This document shows, one piece after another, positions 19,493 to 27,981 of a DNA stretch of 64,000 nt (its first letter is position 1; each line of letters opens with the position of its first letter). Origin of the DNA: Chlamydia avium 10DC88 (GTDB lineage: Bacteria; Chlamydiota; Chlamydiia; Chlamydiales; Chlamydiaceae); contig NZ_CP006571.1 of NCBI RefSeq assembly GCF_000583875.1, positions 723,416-787,415 of the forward strand. The letters run 5' to 3'. The position numbers were made by a program, and so were the translations under genes. The notes under the pieces are model-generated. The model worked only from the letters and a program-made list of their open reading frames with translations, searched no databases and was not told where the DNA came from.

Positions 19493-20176
19493 ATGTCATT
19501 TCTTATTCTACTAAGACACGGGAAATCTGTTTGGAACGAAAAAAATCTTTTTACAGGATGGGTAGATATACCCCTCAGCCAACAAGGTATAGATGAAGCC
19601 ATACAGGCTGGGAAAATAATCCAAGATTATCCCATTGACTATATTTTCACTTCTTCCCTTATAAGAAGTCTCATGACTGCATTACTTGCTATGACTCATC
19701 ACCGTTCTAAGAAAATTCCCTACATCATCCATAAAGACGAACAACATGATCTCATGAGTAAGATTTATAGTGATGAAGAAAAAAATATGATTCCTCTGTA
19801 TTGCTCTAGCGCATTAAACGAAAGAATGTACGGGGAGCTCCAAGGGAAAAACAAAGAAGAAACAGTAAAGCAATTTGGAGAAGAACAAGTACGATTATGG
19901 AGGAGAAGTTACAAAGTTGCTCCTCCTAATGGAGAAAGTCTTTATAATACGGGGGAAAGAACTATTCCTTATTTTCAAAAAAATATTTTCCCACTACTGA
20001 AATCAGGGAAGCATGTATTTGTCTCTGCTCATGGGAATTCCTTGCGATCTCTAATTATGGCTATAGAAAAATTAAGTGAAGAAGAGGTACTCTCTTTAGA
20101 GATACCAACAGGTAAACCCTTAATATATTCATGGACAAACCACAGCTTCGAACGACATCACGAACTATCTGGTTAA
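19493..20176 (+). CDS. gpmA: 2,3-bisphosphoglycerate-dependent phosphoglycerate mutase
   Basis: 227 residues from the ATG at 19493 with GGAAAG just upstream; the longer frame to 19451 is rejected. The phosphohistidine motif LLRHGKSVWN is at the start, NLFTGWVD follows, and the second catalytic His is in SAHGNSLRS near the end. It interconverts 3- and 2-phosphoglycerate in glycolysis. The last 46 bases overlap the start of the NifS-like gene in another frame, which suggests translational coupling. Confidence 0.96.
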   Translation: MSFLILLRHGKSVWNEKNLFTGWVDIPLSQQGIDEAIQAGKIIQDYPIDYIFTSSLIRSLMTALLAMTHHRSKKIPYIIHKDEQHDLMSKIYSDEEKNMIPLYCSSALNERMYGELQGKNKEETVKQFGEEQVRLWRRSYKVAPPNGESLYNTGERTIPYFQKNIFPLLKSGKHVFVSAHGNSLRSLIMAIEKLSEEEVLSLEIPTGKPLIYSWTNHSFERHHELSG

Positions 20177-21288
20177 ACAACCAGCAAGCAATTCCTCCTT
20201 CAGCAGCGGTGCGAGAAGACTTTATATTGTATGCGGATCCTTTTTCTCTCACTCCTTCATCATCTTTAAGACTTCTTAACGATACGGAAGAAATTGCTCG
20301 CAAACTTGTGGGATGCTCGGAGTCTACACATTCTTTTCATTTTGTCCCCCACTTCCCCCACTCTACAGCAATTATTGTAGCTGTGCTATTAGAAAATCTT
20401 AATTATTTTCATGGAAAAAATCACCTGCTAGTTTCTTCTCACGAACAACAATATATTGTCGATGCTATTTCCCATCGCCAGGGTCTCGGAGTAACTTATG
20501 ATTGGGTAACAGTAAATTCCTCAGGAAGAATATCATCTGATCAACTTATTGATTCCCTCACACCACAGACCTTACTATTTTCGTTATCGGCGGCTAATGG
20601 TATGACAGGACTCATTGAACCTATTCATGAGCTTCAACCCCTATGCCAAGACCGTGGTGTGATACTACATCTTGACCTTTGTGATATTCTGGGACGTGCT
20701 CCCATAACTCCTGATATGCTCAATGCGGATATTCTTACTTTCTCCTCAATATCTTTAGGAGGAATTGGAAACCTAGGAGGAATGTTTATAAAAAAATCTC
20801 TGAGCCGATTTTTCCACTTATGGCTACCTAGAGAAGAATCAGGGCCTTTATGTCTGGCATCAGTATCTGCAATGAAAACTGCTTGTCAAGAAAGGCTTTC
20901 ATCATATTCATCACTCATGTTGGCATCTATAAATCTACGTAATAAACTTATCCAAGCACTACAAGCGACTTCTTTAGATGTGCAGTTTCTTTTTCCTGAA
21001 TTAGAAAATAAGCTTCCTAATGTTTTGATCGCTACCTTTCCCGATATTCCTGCAGAAAGCTTAGCATTTTTTCTCCATCAGAGAAGCATTTATCCTGGCA
21101 TAGGTTATGAACGCTTCCCCCCTCTCTCCCAGATACTACAAAATTGTGGGATTTCTCCTTTTCTCTGCCATGAAGCTTTACATTTTTCCTTCACAGAAAG
21201 AACAAAAGACACACAATTTTCCATGCTAAGCGAGGCTATTCAAGAAGGAAGCGCACATTTACAACCCGCACTAACGAGTTCCGTATGA
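20131..21288 (+). CDS. NifS-like aminotransferase-fold protein, catalytic residues lost
   Basis: 385 residues with the overall pattern of class V cysteine desulfurases. The Asp that holds the PLP ring is kept (HLDLCDILG, Asp182), and a NADILTF strand precedes the loop that normally carries the PLP lysine. There, the family's S-x-H-K is S-S-I-S (205-208), so Lys is Ser. The stacking His is Gln (E-Q at 105-106). The loop that bears the catalytic Cys in SufS (GHHC) reads GYER (325-328). It is therefore probably not a desulfurase; a structural or regulatory partner for the NifU-like protein is more likely. Orthologue of CT721. It overlaps the NifU-like gene by 4 bases. Confidence 0.85.
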   Translation: MDKPQLRTTSRTIWLNNQQAIPPSAAVREDFILYADPFSLTPSSSLRLLNDTEEIARKLVGCSESTHSFHFVPHFPHSTAIIVAVLLENLNYFHGKNHLLVSSHEQQYIVDAISHRQGLGVTYDWVTVNSSGRISSDQLIDSLTPQTLLFSLSAANGMTGLIEPIHELQPLCQDRGVILHLDLCDILGRAPITPDMLNADILTFSSISLGGIGNLGGMFIKKSLSRFFHLWLPREESGPLCLASVSAMKTACQERLSSYSSLMLASINLRNKLIQALQATSLDVQFLFPELENKLPNVLIATFPDIPAESLAFFLHQRSIYPGIGYERFPPLSQILQNCGISPFLCHEALHFSFTERTKDTQFSMLSEAIQEGSAHLQPALTSSV

Positions 21289-22106
21289 CAGTTCCTTTTC
21301 AACCCACAGCCTCATGGACATACATATCACCTAAAGTCATGAAAACATTTCACAAGTTTTATTGTGCTGGGGTATTTTCTACAGAAGATGCAGAAATCAA
21401 AAATGCTCACCTAGTCATTGGGAATCAAGGGCATCGACTCATGGGGAACCTTGTTGTCTTCTATTGGCTAGTGGATAAGACTAATGGCAAGATTCTTGAT
21501 GCAAAATTTCAATATTTCGGTCACCCCTTTCTTCTCGTTTTAGCGGAGACCACATGCAATTTAGTTACAGGGAAAACCTATGCTCAAGCATATAATCTAT
21601 CGGTAAATGATATAGATACAGAATTACGTTCACATAAGGAAGTGCCTGCGCTCCCAGAACTTTATGCTCCACTATACCATTGCATTATTGATGCCTTGGA
21701 TGTCGCTGCTCAACAATGTATGGATATTTCAGTAGAAGACGGCTCCTTGCCATTAAATAATGCTCTCCTTACTCATGATTTTGAAAACGCAAATCCTTTT
21801 ACTCAAGAAGAATGGGAAACTTTATCTTTAGAAGCAAAATTACAAACATTACGCTCCGTAACAGAAGAAAAGATTGCCCCTTATATAGCTTTGGATAGTG
21901 GTGGTGTAACAATAGAACATCTTGAAGGGAACGTAGTAACCATCTCTTATACAGGGAACTGCTCTGGATGCTTTTCAGCCATAGGATCTACACTAAATTC
22001 TATAGGTGAATTATTACGTGCTTATGTGTACGGTGAATTACAAATTAAAGTAAATGAAGCATCTCTAGATTTTTCACAATCACACCATTCTAATATAGAT
22101 TATTAG
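21285..22106 (+). CDS. NifU-like Fe-S scaffold protein, reduced cysteine set
   Basis: 273 residues in two parts. Residues ~20-150 resemble IscU/NifU-N: the region AHLVIGNQGHRLMGNL matches the first ligand loop but has Met53 where Cys is expected; KFQYFGHPF has Gly79-His80-Pro81 at the second ligand site; LYHCIID keeps Cys133 as the third. Residues ~190-270 are an Nfu-type domain with GNCSGC (Cys226, Cys229), enough to bind a cluster at a dimer interface. It is likely an Fe-S carrier working through the C-terminal domain. Starts inside the stop of the NifS-like gene (4-base overlap). Orthologue of CT720. Confidence 0.85.
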   Translation: MTVPFQPTASWTYISPKVMKTFHKFYCAGVFSTEDAEIKNAHLVIGNQGHRLMGNLVVFYWLVDKTNGKILDAKFQYFGHPFLLVLAETTCNLVTGKTYAQAYNLSVNDIDTELRSHKEVPALPELYAPLYHCIIDALDVAAQQCMDISVEDGSLPLNNALLTHDFENANPFTQEEWETLSLEAKLQTLRSVTEEKIAPYIALDSGGVTIEHLEGNVVTISYTGNCSGCFSAIGSTLNSIGELLRAYVYGELQIKVNEASLDFSQSHHSNIDY

Positions 22107-22206
22107 CTTTTAAAGCTCCTGAATTGTCAATAATTCACATTTTTTGTAAAGAATAATGAAATGTTAATAATCCAATAATTATTTCATTATTGTCTTGAGG
22201 ATTTTT

Positions 22207-23235
22207 GTGCTTTTTCAATTCTTAAAAAAGAAATGTGTGTCCTTAGGGGTTTCTCCTCTAAGTCTTTTAGCTATTCTATCTATTTTAAGTTGCGCATTCT
22301 TTTTGAACAAAACTTCCTCATCTTCGACACCTACTACAAAGCTAACACCAGAAAAAAAATCTTCAATGTGGTTTCAATTTAGCCAAGTAGGCAATCTAAA
22401 ATTCCTAGAGTCTTTAGCTAAAAAAGAACAAATAGAAAAAGATTTAACAACCTTTCAATCTATAGCAAGTGCCACAGTTGCATTATCTTTACCTTCTGAA
22501 GAGGACATACTAACCCCAAAGCAAATATCTGTTATTCTCACTCCTCATAAAAATGAGCAACTCTCTCCCTCACTCTTGTTATCAATAATTGATTATTTAT
22601 TAAGTAGTTTCCCAGGCCTTAAGAAAGAAAATATCACTCTTTCTGATACTCTAGGAAATACCTATTCTCCTGGAGAAATTGCGCCATCATCTCTATTACT
22701 TGCCACATGTAAAGGATATTTAGAAAAAATTTTCCCTAAGGAACATTTTGCCTTAACCTACGTACGTACAAAACAACATCCCACTATACAGTTAACAATC
22801 AATGAAAAATATCTAGAAAAGCTCTCCAAAGAAGTTAAAAACAACCTACTCATTCATACTGAAGAGAATATGAAAAAAATCTGCGGAGATCTCTGCTCTA
22901 TCACTATTGAGCTTTTTCCTTTCTCCCCTAATACCACAAAAAAATCTCCTCTACATACTATCCTCATAGGCATTTTGATTTTATTTTCAAGTTTGGGAAT
23001 CATTGCTTTAGCAAGTTTTTACCTTGCATTTTATGCCTACGAAAAGATCCCTGCGGAATCTAAAAAAATAAAACAAGGAATAAATATTACAAAGCTGGTA
23101 GAGGTATTACAAAAAGAATCCCCTGAAAAAATTGGGCTTATTCTTTCTTATTTAGATCCTAAAAAAGCTAATGAACTTCTTAATAAATTGCCCGAAGATA
23201 TTAAAAATAAAATAATGAAATTATATAAATATTAA
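22207..23235 (+). CDS. fliF: Flagellar MS-ring protein FliF, short form
   Basis: 342 residues from the GTG at 22207, which has TTGAGG ending six bases upstream; the TTG at 22195 lies in that ribosome site and is not a credible start. An N-terminal membrane helix precedes a ring-building domain with the LPSEEDILTPKQISVIL pattern shared by FliF and SctJ, and a second helix is near residue 258. The C-terminal ~80 residues look FliG-like (VLQKESPEKIGLILSYLDPKKA), as though a FliG N-terminal piece is fused. Typical FliF is ~550 residues. Chlamydia lack flagella, so this is a remnant or T3SS-adjacent part. Orthologue of CT719. Confidence 0.85.
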   Translation: MLFQFLKKKCVSLGVSPLSLLAILSILSCAFFLNKTSSSSTPTTKLTPEKKSSMWFQFSQVGNLKFLESLAKKEQIEKDLTTFQSIASATVALSLPSEEDILTPKQISVILTPHKNEQLSPSLLLSIIDYLLSSFPGLKKENITLSDTLGNTYSPGEIAPSSLLLATCKGYLEKIFPKEHFALTYVRTKQHPTIQLTINEKYLEKLSKEVKNNLLIHTEENMKKICGDLCSITIELFPFSPNTTKKSPLHTILIGILILFSSLGIIALASFYLAFYAYEKIPAESKKIKQGINITKLVEVLQKESPEKIGLILSYLDPKKANELLNKLPEDIKNKIMKLYKY

Positions 23236-23244
23236 GAATTAGGT

Positions 23245-23799
23245 ATGTCCGTGATACTGTCTCCATCCTCTGGTTCGTTATCCAACATCGAAAACACATC
23301 TACAGATAGCCATTGGGAAAAAGACTTTCATGAAGCTTTCCCAGAAGGAGAAAGCTCAGATCATAACAAATCTCCTCAAGAATTGCTATCTCTAATACAA
23401 ATCTTCCGAAAATTGTCTCTACATATGCTTGCAGAAATAGAGAAAATCCCTAAACAACTTAAAACAGAACTCATTGAACTTGCTATTCTGACTTGTGAAA
23501 AATTCCTCTATAGAAAATTAGATAATAGTGAGGAACTTGCTTTACTCATTTCCTCTGCCTTACAGCAACATATAACACTAAAGTCGCTATCTCCCGTGAA
23601 GATTTTTCTCCATCCTGATGACCACAAAAAACTCATCGATTGGCTAGCTACACATGAAATCCCTATCATCAAACATGCAGAGTTTTTACCCGACATGTCC
23701 TGCAAAAAATCAGGATATAAAATTGAAATTCCCTCAGGAATCTTAAGACAAGAAATTGGAGAAGAACTAGATCACCTGCTTTCTGTTTTAACAGCATGA
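23245..23799 (+). CDS. fliH: FliH/SctL-like stator protein
   Basis: 184 residues, Ser/Glu-rich at the N-terminus, then a helix and the FliH/V-ATPase E-type C-terminal domain (TCEKFLYRKLD, IKIFLHPDDHKKLIDWL pattern). FliH binds the export ATPase FliI, encoded immediately downstream with a 4-base overlap. The assignment rests on order (fliF-fliH-fliI) as well as this weak domain match. Orthologue of CT718. Confidence 0.78.
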   Translation: MSVILSPSSGSLSNIENTSTDSHWEKDFHEAFPEGESSDHNKSPQELLSLIQIFRKLSLHMLAEIEKIPKQLKTELIELAILTCEKFLYRKLDNSEELALLISSALQQHITLKSLSPVKIFLHPDDHKKLIDWLATHEIPIIKHAEFLPDMSCKKSGYKIEIPSGILRQEIGEELDHLLSVLTA

Positions 23800-25100
23800 C
23801 AAACTTAGATTACGAAAAAATTCAACTCCATTATTGGCAACCCTACCGCACATGTGGGCTTCTGTCTAAAGTATCTGGGAACCTCCTAGAAGCTCAAGGC
23901 TTGTCTGCCTGTTTGGGAGAACTATGCCAAATCCAATCGCAGAAATACCCGAATCTCCTAGCAGAAGTGATTGGTTTTCATAACCAAACCACCTTACTTA
24001 TGTCTCTATCTCCTATGCACCATGTTGCCATAGGGACAGAAGTCATTCCTCTACGTCGCCCTCCTTCTTTGCATCTTTCTGATAGTCTACTAGGAAGAGT
24101 TATTGATGCTTTTGGGAATCCTTTAGATAATAAAGGTAACCTTCCAAAAACACGTATTCAACCACTAATTTCCTCTCCTCCTCCTCCTTTATCACGTAAG
24201 CCTGTGCAAGAAATTTTTCCTACAGGAATTAAAGCAATTGATGCTTTTTTAACCTTGGGAAAAGGACAGCGTATCGGAGTATTCTCAGAACCTGGGAGCG
24301 GAAAATCTTCTTTATTATCTGCGATAGCTACAGGATCCCAATCTACTATTAATGTAATTGCACTTATTGGTGAAAGAGGTAAGGAAGTCCGTGAATATAT
24401 AGAACAACATTCGTTAGGATTAAAGCAGCAGCGAACAATTATCCTAACCTCTCCTGCGCATGAAACAGCACCTACGAAAGTAATTGCTGGGCGTGCGGCA
24501 ATGACAATAGCTGAATATTTTCGAGACCAGGGGAATGACGTATTATTTATTATGGATTCTTTATCAAGATGGATTGCAGCCCTACAAGAAGTAGCTCTAG
24601 CAACAGGAGAAACGTTAACCGCCCACCATTATGCAGCCTCAGTATTTTACCATGTGTCAGAATTCACAGAGCGTGCAGGAAATAATGATCGTGGATCTAT
24701 CACCGCATTGTATGCAATCTTACATTACTCAGACCATCCTGATATTTTCACTGATTATTTAAAATCTCTCTTAGATGGGCATTTCTTCCTCACCGACCAC
24801 GGAAAAGCTTTTTCATCTCCACCCATTGACATTTTATCTAGCTTATCTAGATCTGCAAAAAAACTCTCTTTACCTCATCACTATGCGGCTGCAGAGAAAC
24901 TCCGTGCATTATTAAAAACATATCATGAGGCCTTAGATATCATCCAATTAGGAGCTTATGTCCCAGGACAAGATAAAGACTTAGATGAAGCAATTAAAAT
25001 CCTTCCTAGTATAAAAAATTTCCTATCCCAACCTTTATCAAGTTACTATCAACTAGAAAACACATTAAAAGAGCTAGAGGATTTAGGAAATATTGAATAG
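23796..25100 (+). CDS. fliI: Flagellar/type III export ATPase FliI
   Basis: 434 residues of the F1-beta/FliI/SctN family. Walker A is SEPGSGKSS near residue 168, IGERGKEVREYIE follows, and Walker B is DVLFIMDSLSRW; ERAGN and the Arg-finger region are present. It would energise export with FliH and FliJ. A second ATPase for the virulence secretion system, SctN, is expected elsewhere in the genome, so this one serves the flagellar-remnant set. Overlaps both neighbours. Orthologue of CT717. Confidence 0.93.
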   Translation: MTNLDYEKIQLHYWQPYRTCGLLSKVSGNLLEAQGLSACLGELCQIQSQKYPNLLAEVIGFHNQTTLLMSLSPMHHVAIGTEVIPLRRPPSLHLSDSLLGRVIDAFGNPLDNKGNLPKTRIQPLISSPPPPLSRKPVQEIFPTGIKAIDAFLTLGKGQRIGVFSEPGSGKSSLLSAIATGSQSTINVIALIGERGKEVREYIEQHSLGLKQQRTIILTSPAHETAPTKVIAGRAAMTIAEYFRDQGNDVLFIMDSLSRWIAALQEVALATGETLTAHHYAASVFYHVSEFTERAGNNDRGSITALYAILHYSDHPDIFTDYLKSLLDGHFFLTDHGKAFSSPPIDILSSLSRSAKKLSLPHHYAAAEKLRALLKTYHEALDIIQLGAYVPGQDKDLDEAIKILPSIKNFLSQPLSSYYQLENTLKELEDLGNIE

Positions 25101-25452
25101 AAAACTCACTTGCCTGTCAGCATTATTAAAAAGAGAAATTTGCGATTTTGCATCGAAAATACAATACTTAAAAAACAAAAAATATTATCTATCTCAACAA
25201 CTTACTCAGATTAAAGAACATATGATGCTGATTGCCAACATCAGGAAAGAGCAATTTTTATATCGTAATAATACTGAACATCAAACTTCTCTCTTAGAAC
25301 ACTTGCAAACATTACAAGCATCTATTTATAAACATCGCCAAATCTGCTGTAAACACCTGCAAGAGCGCCAGGGTCAGCTATTAGCAATAATTCATCGTAG
25401 AAAAATCATCGAAAAGATCAAGAATAACAAGTATTCTAACACTAAGAGATAG
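25093..25452 (+). CDS. FliJ-like coiled-coil protein
   Basis: 119 residues, almost wholly coiled coil and rich in Lys, Gln and Leu (KIQYLKNKKYYLSQQLTQI). The start is TTG at 25093, with AGGA five bases upstream, overlapping the fliI stop by 8 bases; no ATG is available nearby. Position after fliI and the two-helix coiled-coil nature fit FliJ/SctO, the ATPase stalk, but sequence alone cannot prove it. Orthologue of CT716. Confidence 0.65.
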   Translation: MNRKLTCLSALLKREICDFASKIQYLKNKKYYLSQQLTQIKEHMMLIANIRKEQFLYRNNTEHQTSLLEHLQTLQASIYKHRQICCKHLQERQGQLLAIIHRRKIIEKIKNNKYSNTKR

Positions 25453-25471
25453 GAACGCAAGGCTAACTGTA

Positions 25472-26856
25472 ATGACCAACTCTGTAATCTTTCCATCTAT
25501 TATGGAAATGTCCGTGCTAACAGAAAAACTCAAGTCTATAAATCAAGAGCACCTTATGGAGTTTTGGCCTTCCCTATCTTCAAAACAAAAACAGCGTCTC
25601 TACAATCAAATAGCTTCCATAGATATTAATCTCTTTTTTAAGCAACGCCAACTCATTACCTCTCCAAGAAACAAACCAAAAGACTTTCGTCCATTAACTT
25701 CATTTTCCTCATCGGGAGAGGTTCCAGAACGAACACAAGTAGGAACTGATCTCTTGAAAGAAAAAAAGTTAGCTTGTGTCGTTCTCGCTGGAGGACAAGG
25801 ATCACGATTAAAATGCGATGGGCCTAAAGGGCTCTTCCCTGTGTCTCCAATTAAAAAAAGCCTTTATTTCAATTGGTTGCTGAGAAAGTTGGAGCTGCAA
25901 GTAAACTTGCTAATCAGCCTCTTCCCCTAGCATTTATGACTTCTCCTCTCAATAATCGCCAGACACGCTCTTACTTCGAATCGAACAATTATTTTCATCT
26001 AGACCCTGACCAAGTGGATTTCTTCTGTCAACCTCTATGGCCCTTACTCTCTCTATCCGGGGATCTCTTTTTAGAAGATAAGGATACCCTATCTTTGGGC
26101 CCCAACGGAAATGGTTGTATAGCAACTCTTCTCCATACCTCAGGTTTATGGGAAAAATGGAAATCAGCAGGCATTGAAATGGTCAGTGTAATCCCTATTG
26201 ATAATCCTCTCGCACTGCCCTTTGATGTTGAACTCTGTGGTTTCCACGCAATAGAAAATAATGAAGTCTCTATAAAAGCTGCTTTACGTCAAACAGCTAT
26301 TGAAGACGTCGGGATTCTTATCGAATCTCACGATTCGGGGAAAACATCTGTGATTGAATATTCAGAAATTCCTCAACACGAACGATTTGCTACTAATGCT
26401 GATGGGACATTAAAATACGGGTTAGCTAATATTGGATTATACTGCTTATCCATGGATTTCATTGCTCATGCTGCCCATAGAGAACTTCCTATATACAAAG
26501 TACGTAAACATGCAAAACAACTAGGATTGTTCCCATCTTCAGAAAAAAATTCTTGGAAATTTGAAGAGTTTATCTTTGACCTATTTCGTTACAGCAAACG
26601 CTGCCAAACCCTTGTCTATCCACGCCAAGAATGCTTTGCTCCTCTAAAAAATCTTGAAGGCAACCACAGTTTAGCCACAGTGCATGAAGCTCTTTCCGCA
26701 AGAGAAAGACAAATTTTTCACAAAGTCACAGGAAAGCAGCTTTCTCCAAATACAACATTTGAATTAGAAGCCGATTTCTATTATCCTTCAACTTCTACCT
26801 CTCTACATTGGGAAAATAAAGCGTTTTTCGAGGAACCATTCTTTGAGGCCTCATGA
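25472..26856 (+). pseudogene. UDP-sugar pyrophosphorylase (UAP1/UGP type), frameshifted
   Basis: One gene in two frames. From 25472 the first ~129 codons include the nucleotide-binding motif LAGGQGSRLKCDGPKG, then FPVSPIKK. The frame is lost at an A7 run (25853-25859). Adding one A there gives KKKPLFQLVAEKVGAAS, which is the conserved PLFQL.AEK step of UDP-GlcNAc/UDP-glucose pyrophosphorylases, and continues in the frame open to 26856 (DPDQVDFFCQ, NGNGC, IDNPLA, LVYPRQECFAP). The unshifted frame stops at 25928-25930. Reconstructed length is ~461 residues, normal for the family (CT715). It makes UDP-sugars from UTP and sugar 1-phosphate. Overlaps gpsA by 4 bases. Confidence 0.85.
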
Positions 26857-27860
26857 AAGAAAAAATTGCCTACTTAGGTATGGGGATTTGGGGTTTTTGC
26901 CTCGCTTCCCTACTAGCAAATAAAGGATATTCAGTTACAGGATGGGCACGTAATCCTGATTTAATTGAGCAATTACAAATTAAAAAGCGTCATCCTTTAG
27001 CTCCGGATGTTCCTATTCACCCTAATCTAACATTCACGACGGATATGGCAGCAGCTATAGAGGGGGCGTCCATGATTGTAGAAGGCGTTTCCTCTGCAGG
27101 AATACGCCCTGTATCCGAAAGCCTAAAGAAAATTCTCACAAACTTACACATTCCTTTCGTCATTACCTCGAAAGGCATTGAACAACACACAGGACTACTC
27201 TTAAGCGAAATTGTCTTGGAAATCTTCGGCCCCCCTGCTAAAGAGTATCTCGGATATCTTAGTGGCCCCTCAATCGCTAGTGAAGTACTAAAAAATTGTC
27301 CTTGTTCCGTAGTTATTAGTGCTTATAACCCTGATACACTGAAAAAAATTCATAAGGCATTCTTAACCCCTAAATTCCGTGTATATCCTAACAGTGATCT
27401 CCGAGGCGTTGCTCTGGGAGGAGCCTTAAAAAATATCATCGCTATCGCATGTGGAATTTCCGACGGATTCCAATTTGGAGATAATGCTAAATCAGGACTA
27501 GTCACTCGAGGCCTTCATGAAATACGTAAATTCGCAACCATCATGGATTGCCGCCCCGATACACTAAATGGTCTTGCAGGTCTTGGTGATCTCTGTGCTA
27601 CATGTTTTTCCACATTAAGTAGAAATACAAAATTTGGGAAATTAATTGCTCGAGGACTTACTCTTGAGCAGGCAAAAAAAGAAATTGGTATGGTCGTTGA
27701 AGGTGCATACACCGCACTATCTGCTCATCAACTTGCTAATCATCATAATATTGACATGCCAATAACTACAGGCATCTACCGCGTTCTTTACCAAAATCTA
27801 GATATCAAAGAAGCAATTGCAGAACTACTACAAAGGAATACAAAAGAAGAATATTTATGA
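26853..27860 (+). CDS. gpsA: Glycerol-3-phosphate dehydrogenase [NAD(P)+]
   Basis: 335 residues. The N-terminal Rossmann fold has GMGIWGF (GxGxxG variant), then VITSKGIE, and the catalytic helix GVALGGALKNIIAIACGISDG carries the family's Lys-Asn pair. A NGLAGLGDLCATC motif follows. It makes sn-glycerol 3-phosphate from dihydroxyacetone phosphate for phospholipid synthesis. It starts within the last codons of the pyrophosphorylase gene (4-base overlap), so polar effects of that frameshift are possible. Orthologue of CT714. Confidence 0.96.
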   Translation: MKEKIAYLGMGIWGFCLASLLANKGYSVTGWARNPDLIEQLQIKKRHPLAPDVPIHPNLTFTTDMAAAIEGASMIVEGVSSAGIRPVSESLKKILTNLHIPFVITSKGIEQHTGLLLSEIVLEIFGPPAKEYLGYLSGPSIASEVLKNCPCSVVISAYNPDTLKKIHKAFLTPKFRVYPNSDLRGVALGGALKNIIAIACGISDGFQFGDNAKSGLVTRGLHEIRKFATIMDCRPDTLNGLAGLGDLCATCFSTLSRNTKFGKLIARGLTLEQAKKEIGMVVEGAYTALSAHQLANHHNIDMPITTGIYRVLYQNLDIKEAIAELLQRNTKEEYL

Positions 27861-27981
27861 CAAAAATCGTGCGCAAATCCTCCACATAGCCAGTTCTACC
27901 CTTCAGAGTTTTCATTTGTACATTTTTGTATCATTTGGTAAATGGTGAATTTATTACACAAGCAAATAAGGCTCCTACTAA

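Noticed and set aside
25852-25860. Programmed -1 ribosomal frameshift on the A run
   Set aside because: The zero-frame spacing gives T-AAA-AAA, a poor slippery heptamer, and no strong following structure was seen. A one-base run difference or polymerase slippage explains the break better, though it is not excluded.
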